The notes below the pieces were generated by a model, which ran no database searches, had not been told where the DNA came from, and worked only from the letters and a program-made list of their open reading frames with translations. Positions 1 through 9,573 of a DNA stretch of 20,286 nucleotides are shown piece after piece. Both the position numbers and the translations under genes were made by a program. Position 1 is the first letter of the stretch. Each line of letters opens with the position of its first letter. This stretch comes from Hofstenia miamia (lineage: Eukaryota > Xenacoelomorpha > Acoela > Hofsteniidae), in assembly GCA_900660155.1 (NCBI GenBank), contig CABFPE010001069.1, forward strand, positions 22,471 through 42,756, read 5' to 3'.

Positions 1-206
1 AGTAGCCCACAGAAGAACTGAAGAGGAAACATCACACGGCTCCATCACCTAAACAGTGATAATCAATATTTGATTAACTTAACTAGTTAACTAAAAAGGA
101 AAAGTTTGGAGATTCAATAACTTAGTAACTCCTCACCCGCAATTTACTGAGTGATAGTTACCAACAATAATACACGGTGCAAATAGGCCAGGTAGAGGAT
201 GTTACA
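1..206 (+). repeat. Left LTR-like direct repeat (truncated by window start)
   Basis: This 206-bp stretch recurs at 1905-2110 in the same orientation with roughly 80-85% identity by eye. Shared runs include CTCCTCACCCGCAATTTACT and TACACGGTGCAAATAGGCCA. Both copies end in GGATGTTACA, and the sequence after them differs completely, which fixes the 3' boundary. An end in CA is typical of retrotransposon LTRs. If the right copy starts at TG 1880, this copy should begin about 25 bases before the window. No convincing primer-binding site follows it: the next bases are ATGGGAAGATTACAAG. Confidence 0.6.
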
Positions 207-964
207 ATGGGAAGATTACAAGAGAATGAAAAAGATATTGCTAGATAATGACAATAAAGAACAAATTTACATAGAAGGAAACATCACCCCAGATCAGCTA
301 TATACAAGGGGAAGAGCAATACACATCCAACTCCAAGAACTGAGGGATGAAATAGAGAAATGCCAGCCACAGGCAGTTATGCTGTTTTCTGGAGTTAACG
401 ATATTGTATGGACCGATATGTGGGAACAAAAGTATTGCTACTATGATGTAACAAAGAGAGTGGAGATTGTCACTATGATGCACATTGGAAAGAAATGATC
501 CTGGCAACATATCAGAGCAGGAAGTAGTAGATAACATCAGCTTTTTCTATAAAGATGTAGTGAATACGCGCAGCCTACAGAAGGTTTTTACGTCCTTTTA
601 TCCGAATATGCAGCTGAGAGCAGATCTAGCCCACACATGCAAAGCCGATGAACAAATGACGCTCCTAATAGCAATAAAAGGCATTTGCTTATACTAGAAA
701 TACTTTGAAATTTTCTAACAAAAGATGAACAGACTACGGGAGATGACACCTATAGCCGAGAATATCAGAGAGACTTGATTCCTGAAATATGCAAACACTG
801 TTACTACCGAACGTGAGGCAGTATTAAAAATGTCGAAGCAATCTGAATATGCGATGATAACATGGGAAGATTCTGAGGCAGAGTCACTTATATGAGAAGC
901 AGACACTCTCGTGCATGGGGAGCAACCAGTGCTGTTCATAATGCAAGCTGAGGAGGGCTTGTAG
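199..964 (+). pseudogene. Broken, unrecognised retroelement coding region (possible gag-like ORF)
   Basis: Three successive open stretches on the plus strand look like one decayed coding region. They are 199-498 (99 codons; the first ATG lies inside the LTR-like repeat), 485-697 (70 codons, in another frame) and 725-964 (ending at TAG 962-964, with in-frame TGA codons near 776 and 893). The composition is hydrophilic and charged, with pieces such as LQELRDEIEKCQPQAVMLF, SLQKVFTSFYPNM and EREAVLKMSKQSEYAMITWE. I recognise no protease, reverse transcriptase, integrase or zinc knuckle. Its position directly after the left LTR-like repeat and in the same orientation suggests the first ORF of a non-autonomous or internally deleted LTR element. 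That role is inference, and an unrelated captured sequence is possible. Confidence 0.4.
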
Positions 965-965
965 C

Positions 966-1149
966 ATCACCCAAAAGGAATATGCTGCAAACAAGAGATT
1001 AATGTTGAATGATTAATAGTGATCAGAATTATGATTGAAAAAATTTAGTTAATTATCCTATTCATTTTGTAAGATGCAACCAAGTTACAATATTGTACAG
1101 TCTAAGAAAAATTCTGGAATCAATTAAGTAATTTTTGACAAATTGTAAC
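966..1149 (+). repeat. Dispersed block, copy 1 (inverted relative to 3510-3713)
   Basis: This block matches the reverse complement of 3510-3713 at roughly 75-80% identity by eye. Shared words are GTAGCATCA, TAGTGAT, TATGATTG, the 20-base run CTATTCATTTTGTAAGATGC, TACAATATTGT and TTGACAAATTG. Homology starts just after the TAG stop of the retroelement frame and stops after ACAAATTGTAA. Outside it the two loci are unrelated. It has no obvious terminal inverted repeats. Confidence 0.65.
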
Positions 1150-1866
1150 AAGCAAAATTACGCTTATGTAAGAACAGCCATATTGGCACAAGATTAATTC
1201 AATTTTCAAAATCAGCAGGTACTGAAAACCTTTTAAATAAATAGCTGAGAATTTAGAGGAAAATTGATGAACAATAAATTCTTCAGAGTTTATTTTATTT
1301 TCATTCTTCATTTATCTGGTTTGATATTTAACAAAATGTTCAGCAAAGCAAGTTGTGTCGAGTAGTGGCTGGATTCCATCACTGGAGCAATTTGAAGGGT
1401 CCTTGTGCCAGTCATGAAACCGCACTTATGTTAAGGTTAGGAGTTTTTCGATTCTTGCCTAGTCTGACTATCAATCTATACATGTATAATTTAATAGATG
1501 CTCAAAACGGTTGGATAGTCGAACCCTAGGAATATATATATATTCTTAATAGTAGGAGACTTGACTATAATCGACCGAATAAATGACTTTACATGTATTG
1601 TTATTAAATGTAAGTATAGGAAACTGCAATCTTATTAATTAAATTACAAAGCCAATAATTTTATGGTAATGGCTACCTTAATATTATTTAAATGCAGTTA
1701 GTGTCAATGCCTGGTTGCTTTACTTAAACAAATCAACAAACACTTTACAAAATTGAGTTTAAGTCAGTTACAACTTGACTTGAGTGCACGCACTGAGCTA
1801 AAGTAAGGTACAAATAATTAGTTCTCATTGAGCTGAGATGTTGCAGTGGATTTGGTCATCATTCAT
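1150..1866. other. AT-rich stretch without recognisable gene
   Basis: This is the interior part of the LTR-like element, or an insertion in it. I see no conserved protein motif on either strand. It contains a short TA-rich run near 1530-1545. The reverse complement of 1510-1523 resembles a pol III B box but has an extra base and no matching A box. Confidence 0.5.
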
Positions 1867-1878
1867 GAAGGAGAGGAA
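1867..1878 (+). other. Polypurine tract before right LTR
   Basis: GAAGGAGAGGAA is a 12-base pure purine run, followed by one C and then TGTGATGTGG at 1880. A purine tract immediately before a TG-starting repeat is what primes plus-strand synthesis in LTR retrotransposons. This supports treating 1880-2110 as the downstream LTR and gives the element plus-strand orientation. Confidence 0.5.
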
Positions 1879-1879
1879 C

Positions 1880-2110
1880 TGTGATGTGGAGATTGGCTTT
1901 GGGCAGTAGCCCACAGATGATTCGATGAGGAAATGTCACATGGCTTCGTCACCTAAATAGTGATGATTAGTACTCAATTAACCTAACTAGTTAAGTAGAG
2001 AGGAAAAGTTTGGCAGTTCACCAACGTAGTAACTCCTCACCCGCAATTTACTGAGTGGTAGTTATTAACAATAATACACGGTGCAAATAGGCCAGGTGGA
2101 GGATGTTACA
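1880..2110 (+). repeat. Right LTR-like direct repeat
   Basis: The last 206 bases (1905-2110) repeat the left copy at 1-206. The extra 25 bases at the 5' side would lie before the window in the left copy. The repeat starts TGTGATGTGG and ends GATGTTACA, giving TG...CA termini, and it sits directly downstream of a purine tract. At 231 bp it is short but within the range seen for LTRs. The target-site duplication cannot be checked because the left boundary is outside the window. Confidence 0.55.
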
Positions 2111-2637
2111 TTCAAGTCATGAAGAAATTCCTTGTGATCTGCTATCCAATTTGTCTGCAAGGAAAGTCAATGCTGCAGTGGCCAAAGATGGTTTTTTCTT
2201 GCTCATTTTGTTATTTTTTGGTCGCAGTCATTGCTGTCCACAATTGGTATATGGGATGCATAATGCAGAACATGAACCTGGTTTTGAAGGTTAAATCCAA
2301 TGCCTCTCTGCAAAATGAAGCCCATTGAAAGTGATTTAGCCATGCCTACTCCTTAGTTTTGCATGTTTGAGGGAAGAGCCATTGAATTGATACATTTGGG
2401 CCAGATCCTCATTAATTGGGTACACAATGAAAAATCACAGAATCTGGTCTGGGATGGCATCTAACATCAGTCTGTAGTTGTTGTTATTTATTGGCCAGAT
2501 CACATGCTTTTTGTGTTGACTAGTGTCTAGTTGGTTTCATGTTTGTACAAATTGTAAATATGCATTGTATATAACACACCCACAAATCTGTAATTAGAGA
2601 AATAGTTTAACTGTGTTCTCTTGTTGGCTAGAATCAC
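2111..2637. other. Flanking sequence, no recognisable gene
   Basis: Two overlapping open frames of about 60-70 codons occur at 2103-2328. One is Cys- and Phe-rich, and both start in or next to the LTR-like repeat. Neither shows a family motif, so I treat them as chance frames or as remnants of an unknown element. GC content is somewhat higher than in the surrounding DNA up to about 2480. Confidence 0.4.
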
Positions 2638-2964
2638 CCCAGTGATTCTACAATAGTGGGCTTCAGTAAGATTGGAATCTTAGGGACATATCCTAAATTT
2701 TTTAATGTATTAAGAACATTATTGTCTACACCATTGTCTACAAAGTGAAGAACAGGTTTTCAGGATTTTGTGTTATGAGCATTATATAGAGAGGGCAAAT
2801 TAGGAGAAAAGGTCTTTAAACAAGTCTTTCAGTAGTGAATGAACTTTTTCTTTAGAGAATGCTTCATTATCTGAATCAACAATAACATTTTTTAGTTTTG
2901 CTTGAACCTCTATAGATTTTTGTCTATCAGTTTGCCATACTTGATCAAACCTTTGTTTTTTGTT
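2638..2964 (-). pseudogene. Weak minus-strand coding remnant, unrecognised
   Basis: On the minus strand a 54-codon open stretch (2964 down to 2803, stop 2800-2802) reads as charged, helical protein with pieces such as RFDQVWQTDRQKSIEVQAKL and KEKVHSLLKDLF. A one-step frame change then continues as SPNLPSLYNAHNTKS, a TGA at 2760-2762, and PVLHFVDNGVDNNVLNTLKN, ending at 2637. The composition is more protein-like than the AT-rich neighbourhood. I recognise no family. It could be a fragment of a transposon protein or a chance reading. Confidence 0.25.
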
Positions 2965-3291
2965 TTAAGTATAAACTAGTTGAGCCACATCTGTTTGTGT
3001 AGCTTAAACTAAGTTACAATAACTAAGTAATTCTTCAATGATCATAAATTGAATTGAGATACTTTTCTAAGTAAATCTTCTTTTATTTCATTTTTGATAG
3101 CATATTATTACATTAATAACTTCTGAGATTTCAGTAATTTTCATACTTGCTTAATATAATAATCCAAGTAAATGTTAAATTGAAGAATTTTTAATATTAT
3201 ATTCACAATGTTAAAGTTTATTTCAATCGAAATGCAACAGTTTTAAAATTTCTGACCTTCTAAAAATAGCTAGAGGGTACATGTGACAGGA
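2965..3291. other. AT-rich stretch without recognisable gene
   Basis: No conserved motif, long open frame or clear repeat was seen on either strand. Confidence 0.5.
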
Positions 3292-3509
3292 TGCAAGCAT
3301 AAAGGCATTCATGTCAGCCTCATTTTCAGATAGAAAAGTGGGGGTAGTTTTTTAACGTCATATTTTATTAAGTCATACATGGGAAAATTCGCTTGTTTAT
3401 TAGAGTCATAATTTTTTAATGTAATAGTTTTAATGTCGTAATTTTTTAATGTCGTAAATTATTAATGTCGTAAACTTAATTTATTAAATATATTTAACTT
3501 GGGTTAGGG

Positions 3510-3713
3510 CTCATTGCAATTTGTCAAATGTTACTTGATTGGCTAACAAGTTTCTTTTAATTTGCACAATATTGTAGCTTAGTTGCATCTTACAAAATGA
3601 ATAGAATCATTAACTAAATTTTACAATCATATTTTTGATTATATTTAATCACTATAATCGTTCGACGTTAATCATTCATTTGTTGCAGCTATTCTTTTGG
3701 GATGATGCTACAT
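3510..3713 (-). repeat. Dispersed block, copy 2 inside the MITE-like element
   Basis: The reverse complement of this segment aligns with 966-1149 almost end to end. It is bounded on the left by GGGTTAGGGCTCA of the arm side and on the right by AGGTCT, the first base run of the tandem array. It therefore looks like a discrete module between two parts of the MITE-like element. Confidence 0.65.
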
Positions 3714-3714
3714 T

Positions 3715-4016
3715 AGGTCTATAATATATTACAGAAATAAGGTTTTGTGTTAGTGTTTAGGTCTATAAAATAATACAGAAATAAGGTTTTGGGTTAGGGT
3801 TTAAGTCTATAAAAGAATACAGAAATAAGGTTTTGATTTAGGCTTTAGGTTTAGGAAAATTTATTTGATAATTGGGTTTGGGGTTTGGGTTTATAAAATA
3901 ATAAAGAAATAAGCCTTTAGGTTAGGGTATAGGTCTATAAATGATGAAAAATAGGGTTTTGGGCTAGGGATTAGGAATAGGAAACATCCAGTTGAGACTT
4001 GGGGTTAGGGTTTACG
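3715..4016 (+). repeat. 44-bp tandem array with degenerate telomere-like motifs
   Basis: Units start at 3715, 3759, 3803 and 3847 (exact 44-base spacing), then near 3890, 3931 and 3971 in more degenerate form. The unit core is AGGTCTATAAAATAATACAG, followed by AAATAAGGTTTTGGGTTAGG and GTTT. GGTTAGGG or close variants recur several times, with more at 3499-3506 just outside. The array resembles interstitial telomere-like DNA, but each telomere-like hexamer sits inside a longer unit, so it is a tandem repeat and not a simple (TTAGGG)n tract. Confidence 0.75.
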
Positions 4017-4158
4017 AAATTAATAAATACCACATTAAAAAGCGACGTCAAAATACGTTTTTAAAAAATTAGACACTAAAACTATACGACTCTAAAAAAT
4101 ACGACATTGAAAAAAACGACTTAAAAAAGCCACCTCGAAAAGTGCAAGCATAAAAGCA

Positions 4159-6165
4159 CCTCTTTTAATAGTGTACAGTTAAATCAATTCTAATTAGTAT
4201 AATGATTAGTGATTCTTTATTTGTACATTTATTAGTAATTTTCTTAAAACAGATCAAAAAATGATACCGCAAAAAAGTAATCAGCAGAAATTTGACCGCA
4301 TGACTTTTGACCGAGTTAAGATAAGATATTAATTTGAAATTACGTTGATCGTCTGATCTGAACTGAACAACCAGAAAAAAACATTTGTAGTCGTGTAAGT
4401 GATTTTTAGGTATCTATAAATTGTTATTAAAGGCTAATCATGTCGTAACAGATTCATTATCAATAAATTCTTAGTACTATTTTTCTTGAATTGATTATTA
4501 CACGGTTATCGTAGTCTGTAATTAGCTAAATGGAAAAAAAGAATAGCAGATTTGGAATCAGCAAAAAAAACTACATCTAATAGCATATTTAATTTTTTTT
4601 TAAGAGTTGTCTATTCTGCAATTTCAATGAAACTACGACGACTAATTTTACGTAAAGGAACCTTTCATTATTACTGCTTGTTTCTTGCAAGTAAAATTAA
4701 CCTTCGTTCGACAAGTGAATGTTACTAACGTTATTTTGGATTAATGATAACTGAATACATGCTTGAATCACCGATGTCAGAAGAGAGATTTGTTCGTGAT
4801 TAATTGCAAACAACTAATTATGTATTAATTCGAATAGATGTTTTAATGTTATTCTACAAAAGTCCCTTCTCTTTCAATGAGGTGAGCAATTAAGTGTCAT
4901 CGTTTGCATAACAATAGAGGAGAGTTAATAAATTTATTAATCTCAATCTAATACATAAACAAAAGTAATTTCGTCTTGTAATTCGTTTTACCTTGTACCA
5001 CATCGACGAGATGCCGTTCGATTCAGAAATCCCTTCGTGAAAGTGACTCGCGAATCTAAAGTTTCAGTCTCTCGTAGTCTCGTTTATATGATAATAGCAT
5101 ATATAAAGTATATACATGTTTTTGTACGATCGTATAGTAACAGATTAGGGTAATTCTATTGCTGAAAAATTATCATTATGAAACAAGTACCGTCGAGAAT
5201 AGCTGCTTAGGAGGAATTAAGCACAAAACATTGATGGTAGAGGATTTCACATTCATAACCAGTTGTGTGTCTTATTGAAAGTTAGATAACTTTTTATATT
5301 AAAGTAATTTTAGAGTAATTTTTGTGAAAATATAAACATTAACCATTAGGTTGATTTTTTTAGGTTTAATGTAAAGTAAAGAATTTTTTGACAAGCATAG
5401 AAGAATTTTTGTACCATTTGTATTAATCAAAACACTATTCAACAATGATTGTATTTATTGAAACTGCATCTCTGCGTAATTGAAAATTTCCACTACATTT
5501 AAGCATTGCTTGCTAGTTGAGAGTGATCAATACACGTTGTTTGCATTAACCAGTTGCTGCTGAATTTTAAGTGAAGGGAAATGTTGGTGACATTAATTTT
5601 CGGCCTGAGTGTTTGCTCATCATCTAAGTGCAATGAATGAATTTTGTTAGTCTTAATTTAGTTCAGATCCTTATAATTGTGAACTGCACTATTATCAAAG
5701 ATCAATATTATAAAATTCTAATTTTCATCATTAAAGAATTATTTATTATTCATTCTTTATCCGTTTATGTTTGTCTTTTTTATTTTTGGCTGACAAGAAA
5801 TACTGCCTTCATTATCTCATGCCTTTGTCTTTTGTTATTTAACTAGAATGACTTTATTTCAACATTCTCTCACATTATTCACAATGTATACTATAGATTT
5901 AAAGCACACATAATAGCCAAGCTAATTTACCTGCCAGAGTTTCTATTCTCAACATGAAGTAATTTAATTGCAATTATTATTAAATTCATTGGTATCAATT
6001 TTGTAAAACCTCTCAATGAATTTTATTAATACAATTTTGTAGATTCTGAATTGTCAAATTTTATGGAATTAGCAGTTCTGTCTCAATCAATTTTCAAAAT
6101 GAAAAAATCGGTGTACACATGAACATAAAAATATCCTTGCTGCAGCTGTAAGTACTTGTCATCTG
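4159..6165. other. AT-rich intergenic DNA, nothing recognised
   Basis: Two kilobases without a protein motif I can name. The 69-codon plus frame at 5637-5846 is very hydrophobic and AT-driven and looks like chance. A locally GC-richer patch at about 4985-5085 (CCGTTCGATTC, ACTCGCGAATC) does not fold as a tRNA by eye. I see no clear terminal repeats. Confidence 0.5.
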
Positions 6166-6525
6166 TTAGCTTTTCAAGTTAAAATTAGATAAAATGAAAG
6201 TTTCCTCATCTGAGTTGTTTCGCATAAGAAGGCTGAGAAAATATAAGCTTTTGGAAGCTTTCATCATGGGGTAGTTACTATTTTCATTCCATTTTAGATC
6301 TGACTGAAAGAAGACTCCCAAGAGCTTGGTAAATTTAACTTGTTTTAAATGATATTCATTATATTTAATTTCCAACAGTGGTAGTTCGAAATCTCGCAAA
6401 AAGACACTTCTTAGGGTTCAAATGCATTTCATGATCATAACACCAATTTTTTAAAACAGTTGTATAGCCTGACTGCTGCCGTTTTTCTGTACAACCTCCC
6501 ACGCTGTTGTGTCGTCCACATACTT
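6166..6525 (-). pseudogene. LINE (non-LTR) reverse transcriptase remnant
   Basis: Reverse transcriptases of LINE elements copy element RNA at the target site. On the minus strand the frame KYVDDTTAWEVVQKNGSS (from 6525) carries the YVDD catalytic box. A frame change leads to LKNWCYDHEMHLNPKKC, the helix and Pro-Lys-Lys-Cys segment that follows the catalytic box in CR1/Jockey-type elements. A second frame change leads to the 77-codon stretch 6399-6166 with KLLGVFFQSDLKWNE and KASKSLYFLSLL, the usual LGVxxxSDLKW...KASKRLYFL continuation. The order of motifs is correct. The fragment covers only the palm and start of the thumb; fingers, endonuclease and 3' tail are not seen. It is a dead 5'-truncated or internally eroded copy. 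Confidence 0.8.
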
Positions 6526-7825
6526 CCCTCAGTTGTAGTAGGTTCGCGCAAACCCGTTCTTGCTTTTTTTACAAAAATTAGACCTTTGTTTCTAGATCGC
6601 CTGTCCGTCAAAAATATCCCAGCTTACTCCTCAACTGCAGAATTTTAAGGCTCATCGATTATTACGGTATATAACATAAAACTACATGTTCAGTAAATTG
6701 TAGCATTGTGACTTTAAACAAAGCCCGAATTTCTACAGAAGTGTAGTGCACAGAACAAAGCATTTAAAACACTAAGTACTTCATAGACCGTGAACTAGCC
6801 TAGAAGTCAGTAGGTTTGCTTCAAAAAAAATGCAATTAAGTCAGAGAGCTTAGGTAAGTTTAGCATTATTTGTTACATTGTACTTTGTTTTAGTGTTTAG
6901 AAACGATAATATAGGTAAAGTAAGCATGTTATTAGACTAATTGACTAGTATTTTTAATTTCAAAACTACGATTAGAATCCTAAAATGAAGAGGCAACAAA
7001 ATATTTTACTGTGCTTTCGGAAAATTTCAAGACTGAAGTTTCTGTTGATGAAACGTGTGCATCATAAAATAAACAACAAAACTTTGGATCATATTACTAC
7101 CCACGATTCAGATGCTTTCAAAATGGTAGTATAAATTTATTGAAAAGTTTTAAACTTAATATGATGGATTAATCTTTCTCGAGAAAAAACGTGGTTGTGT
7201 TTAGTTTGACAGATTTACTAAAGGCCTTCAGTTGTCAATTGAATGGGCTAACTGCACCATGTTTGTGTTAAGCAGTTAAAGAATTGTTCAGCAAGAGGTT
7301 ATCACAACATGCAAAACACGACAGAGTAATTAATTAAAAATGCAATTTGGGTAATCTTGCATTCATTAATATTCCAAATTTATTTGTATAACGGAGATTA
7401 ATATGTAAGTGAATGTACATGATTTGTATTTAGCAGCAGAGATCATAAAATTTTTGTATAAAAATTAAAGGCTGCATAAATGCAATATGAACGCATTAGT
7501 CATTTTAAGTTATTCTCCAAGTTATTCAGTTCAAAATGAAGCATATTGTAATATCACATTCACATTCATTTCAATGACCTAGTTAATGGGAATTTACATT
7601 ATTTACATTGCATAAATAAATACAATGGGTTTGATAGTAAGTTTGAAAATAAAAATCATAATATATGGATCAGATTAATTTTGTATAAATCAAATTATTA
7701 TTTTTGTGATGCTGGGTTCCTATTCCCCATACAACATATTGTGTTGTGTACACAACAAACTTAGAATTTTACTGTGTATGCCTATGGATTAGCGATTTGA
7801 ATTGTAACTTGAAATTTATTACCAT
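6526..7825. other. No recognisable gene
   Basis: 6526-6660 is GC-richer and may be more reverse transcriptase sequence beyond recognition. From 6660 to 7825 the DNA is AT-rich, with short open frames only and no motif or repeat structure I can support. Confidence 0.45.
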
Positions 7826-7832
7826 TATAATT

Positions 7833-7892
7833 GGGATCCGGACAGTGAATTGTATATACCGGATAATTTGGCTGCCGGATACCGGATAATAT
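7833..7892 (+). repeat. CCGGATA-rich block, left member of a facing pair
   Basis: Contains GGATCCGGACAG, TACCGGATAATT and GCCGGATACCGGATAAT. A related block lies in the opposite orientation at 9574-9656. Such repeated CCGGATA words are unusual in this AT-rich DNA and may be degenerate ends of an older DNA element enclosing the Tc1 insertion. Confidence 0.35.
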
Positions 7893-8477
7893 ACTATTCA
7901 ATTATTACTAGGGCAACCAGAAAAATGACTTTAAAAAACAAATTGTGACCCCATATTTTTATGAAAATTTATGACGGAATTTAGTTAAATATCCCTTAAA
8001 ATATTACCATCAATTTTTCAAAATTACCCATTTAAGCAATATAAAACGTTTTTCTATTACTGAACACAAGATATAAACATTAGCTAGCAATTAAACTTCT
8101 CGTTGGTTAGGCTAGGAAGTACATTAATTGAAAGAATATATGTATATATATTAGTTAAAATGGATTAAGGCAGTCACAATTCAGCATTAATTTTTAAGTT
8201 TTTTTCTTAATGCAATGAAACTATGTCAAAATATGACTTTTATTACATTTCAGCCACACGTTATTGTATTTTTCAAAAAAACATACCTTTCTATTTAACT
8301 GCACCCCGGGTCTGAAAACCATCTAATTTTAAGCAGACTGCAAAATTGACCAACAGAAAACAATATGACTTTTATTACTTTCATTTGTCTTAATTATTTA
8401 TGAAGAACAACCTCATTTCTCAATTAACATCGACCACTTGCAAATGAAAATAAATAAATATTAAATAGACTACATTT
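7893..8477. other. AT-rich stretch with a 16-base direct repeat
   Basis: AATATGACTTTTATTA occurs exactly at 8230-8245 and 8362-8377. TAGGGCAACCAG at 7909-7920 resembles a degenerate hAT end (compare CAGGGGACCAG of the hAT at 12607), but I find no partner for it. No coding motif was seen. Confidence 0.35.
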
Positions 8478-8479
8478 TA

Positions 8480-9445
8480 TTAGGGCCACCTTATTTTCTT
8501 GCAATAGTTCGACACTACTGCCTTATTATTTCATGCTCTTTCCAGCACAGCAAGTTGACATACAAACCTACCTTACACTACAGTATATACTGTTCTCAGG
8601 CAGAGAACTAAATGTAAAAATTTGTGTGGACATATTATTAGTACCATTGCCAATTAGAAAATGCCACAATCAGGCAATCACGGTGCTTTGCATGCTGTAC
8701 TCACCACAACTTCCCAACGTCGCACCAAATGGCAGGAACTTGAAGTTACTGTCACATTGCGCACTGTGAGACAAAGACTGCATGAAATGGATTGCCATGC
8801 CATTAGACTTCGAAGGGTGCCACAACTGACAGCCAAATGAAACAAAGGCATGCTTTCAGCAAGCAAGAATGGTGCCACAACTTTCTGAATGATTTCTGGA
8901 TAATGACGGAATGTTTATGCAAAATGGTGCACTATGCGACGCGGCTTTTCTTGTGAAGAGCTATTTTGATAGTGTTAAAGTGAAGTTATTGGAATGGCCA
9001 GGCAATAGTCCTGACCTACATCCAATAGAATACTTGTGGGCCATCCTTAAACATTAGCTGGCTGAAGAAACAATAACCAAACATGATAGCTAAGATCATA
9101 AATATTTGGCATCATGATCCTACAATTACTGAAATGTTGCAATCTTGTTGACAGCATGCCACGCCGAATGGCCACTGTGATTGAAGTGAAAGGTGGCCAC
9201 AGTAAATATTGAATGTTTTTGATCCGTTATTCTGTGTGATTGGTTGATTTTTACATTATATTTGTAGCTTTTATCGTAGCTTTTTTACATTTAGGTGTCT
9301 TGTTTGGTAGTGTTTGACTGAGACTAGTTTATATTGTAGTGTAATGTAGGTTTGTATGTTAACTTGTTGTATTGAAGAGGACATGAAATAATAAGGCAGG
9401 ATTATTCAACTATTGCAAGAAAATAAAAAAATGAGGTGGTCCTAA
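8480..9445 (+). mobile_element. Tc1-like transposon with long terminal inverted repeats
   Basis: The left end 8480-8599 and the right end 9318-9445 are inverted copies, starting TTAGGGCCACC and TTAGGACCACC respectively. Long shared runs include TTTTCTTGCAATAGTT, TGCCTTATTATTTCATG and ACATACAAACCTAC. The flanking dinucleotide is TA on both sides (8478-8479 and 9446-9447), the Tc1/mariner target duplication. The 966-bp element carries a plus-strand transposase remnant. It is shorter than a full Tc1 element because the centre of the transposase is missing. Confidence 0.9.
8661..9212 (+). pseudogene. Tc1-like transposase remnant
   Basis: Tc1 transposase cuts and pastes the element through a DDE catalytic core. 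An ATG at 8661 opens 59 codons ending at TGA 8838-8840, with VTVTLRTVRQRLHEMDCHA and RRVPQLTAK, matching the second helix-turn-helix and the arginine-rich segment after it. A frame change gives KQEWCHNFLNDFW. The region holding the first catalytic Asp is deleted. The frame resumes as FMQNGALCDAAFLVKSYF, where the family has DGAPCH, so the second Asp is Asn and the His is lost. LEWPGNSPDLHPIEYLWAIL keeps the third acidic residue. After a stop and two frameshifts it ends VDSMPRRMATVIEVKGGHSKY at TGA 9210-9212, the family's usual C-terminus. It cannot be active. Confidence 0.9.
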
Positions 9446-9573
9446 TATAATGTCCTAATGTGTACAAAAAACTTGTTTTGTTGCATGACAATTTCCATAT
9501 CATGGAAAAAATAGTTTTTCCTCGAAAATTTCATTTTTAAATCAAGTTATATCTCAGAATGTTATCATGTAAA

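Larger units (their letters stand above)
3292..4158. mobile_element. Composite MITE-like element with telomere-like tandem core
   Basis: The structure has inverted arms at both ends. The left arm (3334 to about 3480) begins AAAAGTGGGGGTAGTTTTTT. The right arm (about 4017-4142) read on the minus strand begins CTTTTCGAGGTGGCTTTTTT. Both arms carry repeated GTCGTAATTTTTTAAT-like units, with a period of about 16 bp on the left. Between them lie a block shared with 966-1149 and a 44-bp tandem array full of GGTTAGGG. A 16-base direct repeat, TGCAAGCATAAARGCA, occurs at 3292-3307 and 4143-4158; it abuts the right arm but lies 26 bases outside the left arm. There is no coding capacity. I infer a non-autonomous DNA element of uncertain superfamily. 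Confidence 0.55.

Noticed and set aside
715..939. 74-codon minus-strand open frame
   Set aside because: It is antisense to the plus-strand retroelement coding remnant and shows no family motif.
1480..1525. Possible tRNA-derived SINE on the minus strand (GGGTTCGACTATCC)
   Set aside because: The B-box-like word has an extra base and there is no A box at the right distance.
3292..4158. True interstitial telomere
   Set aside because: The GGTTAGGG words are separated by about 36 other bases in each 44-bp unit and the structure is enclosed by inverted arms, so a chromosome-fusion scar is unlikely.
4985..5085. Possible tRNA suggested by CCGTTCGATTC
   Set aside because: The bases around the putative T loop do not pair into a 5-bp stem, and no A box or acceptor stem is visible.
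5637..5846. Hydrophobic 69-codon open frame resembling a membrane protein
   Set aside because: The hydrophobicity follows from T-rich codons; there is no family motif, no start context and no conservation evidence.
8533..8769. 78-codon plus-strand open frame
   Set aside because: It begins within the Tc1 terminal inverted repeat and is in a different frame from the transposase helix-turn-helix.
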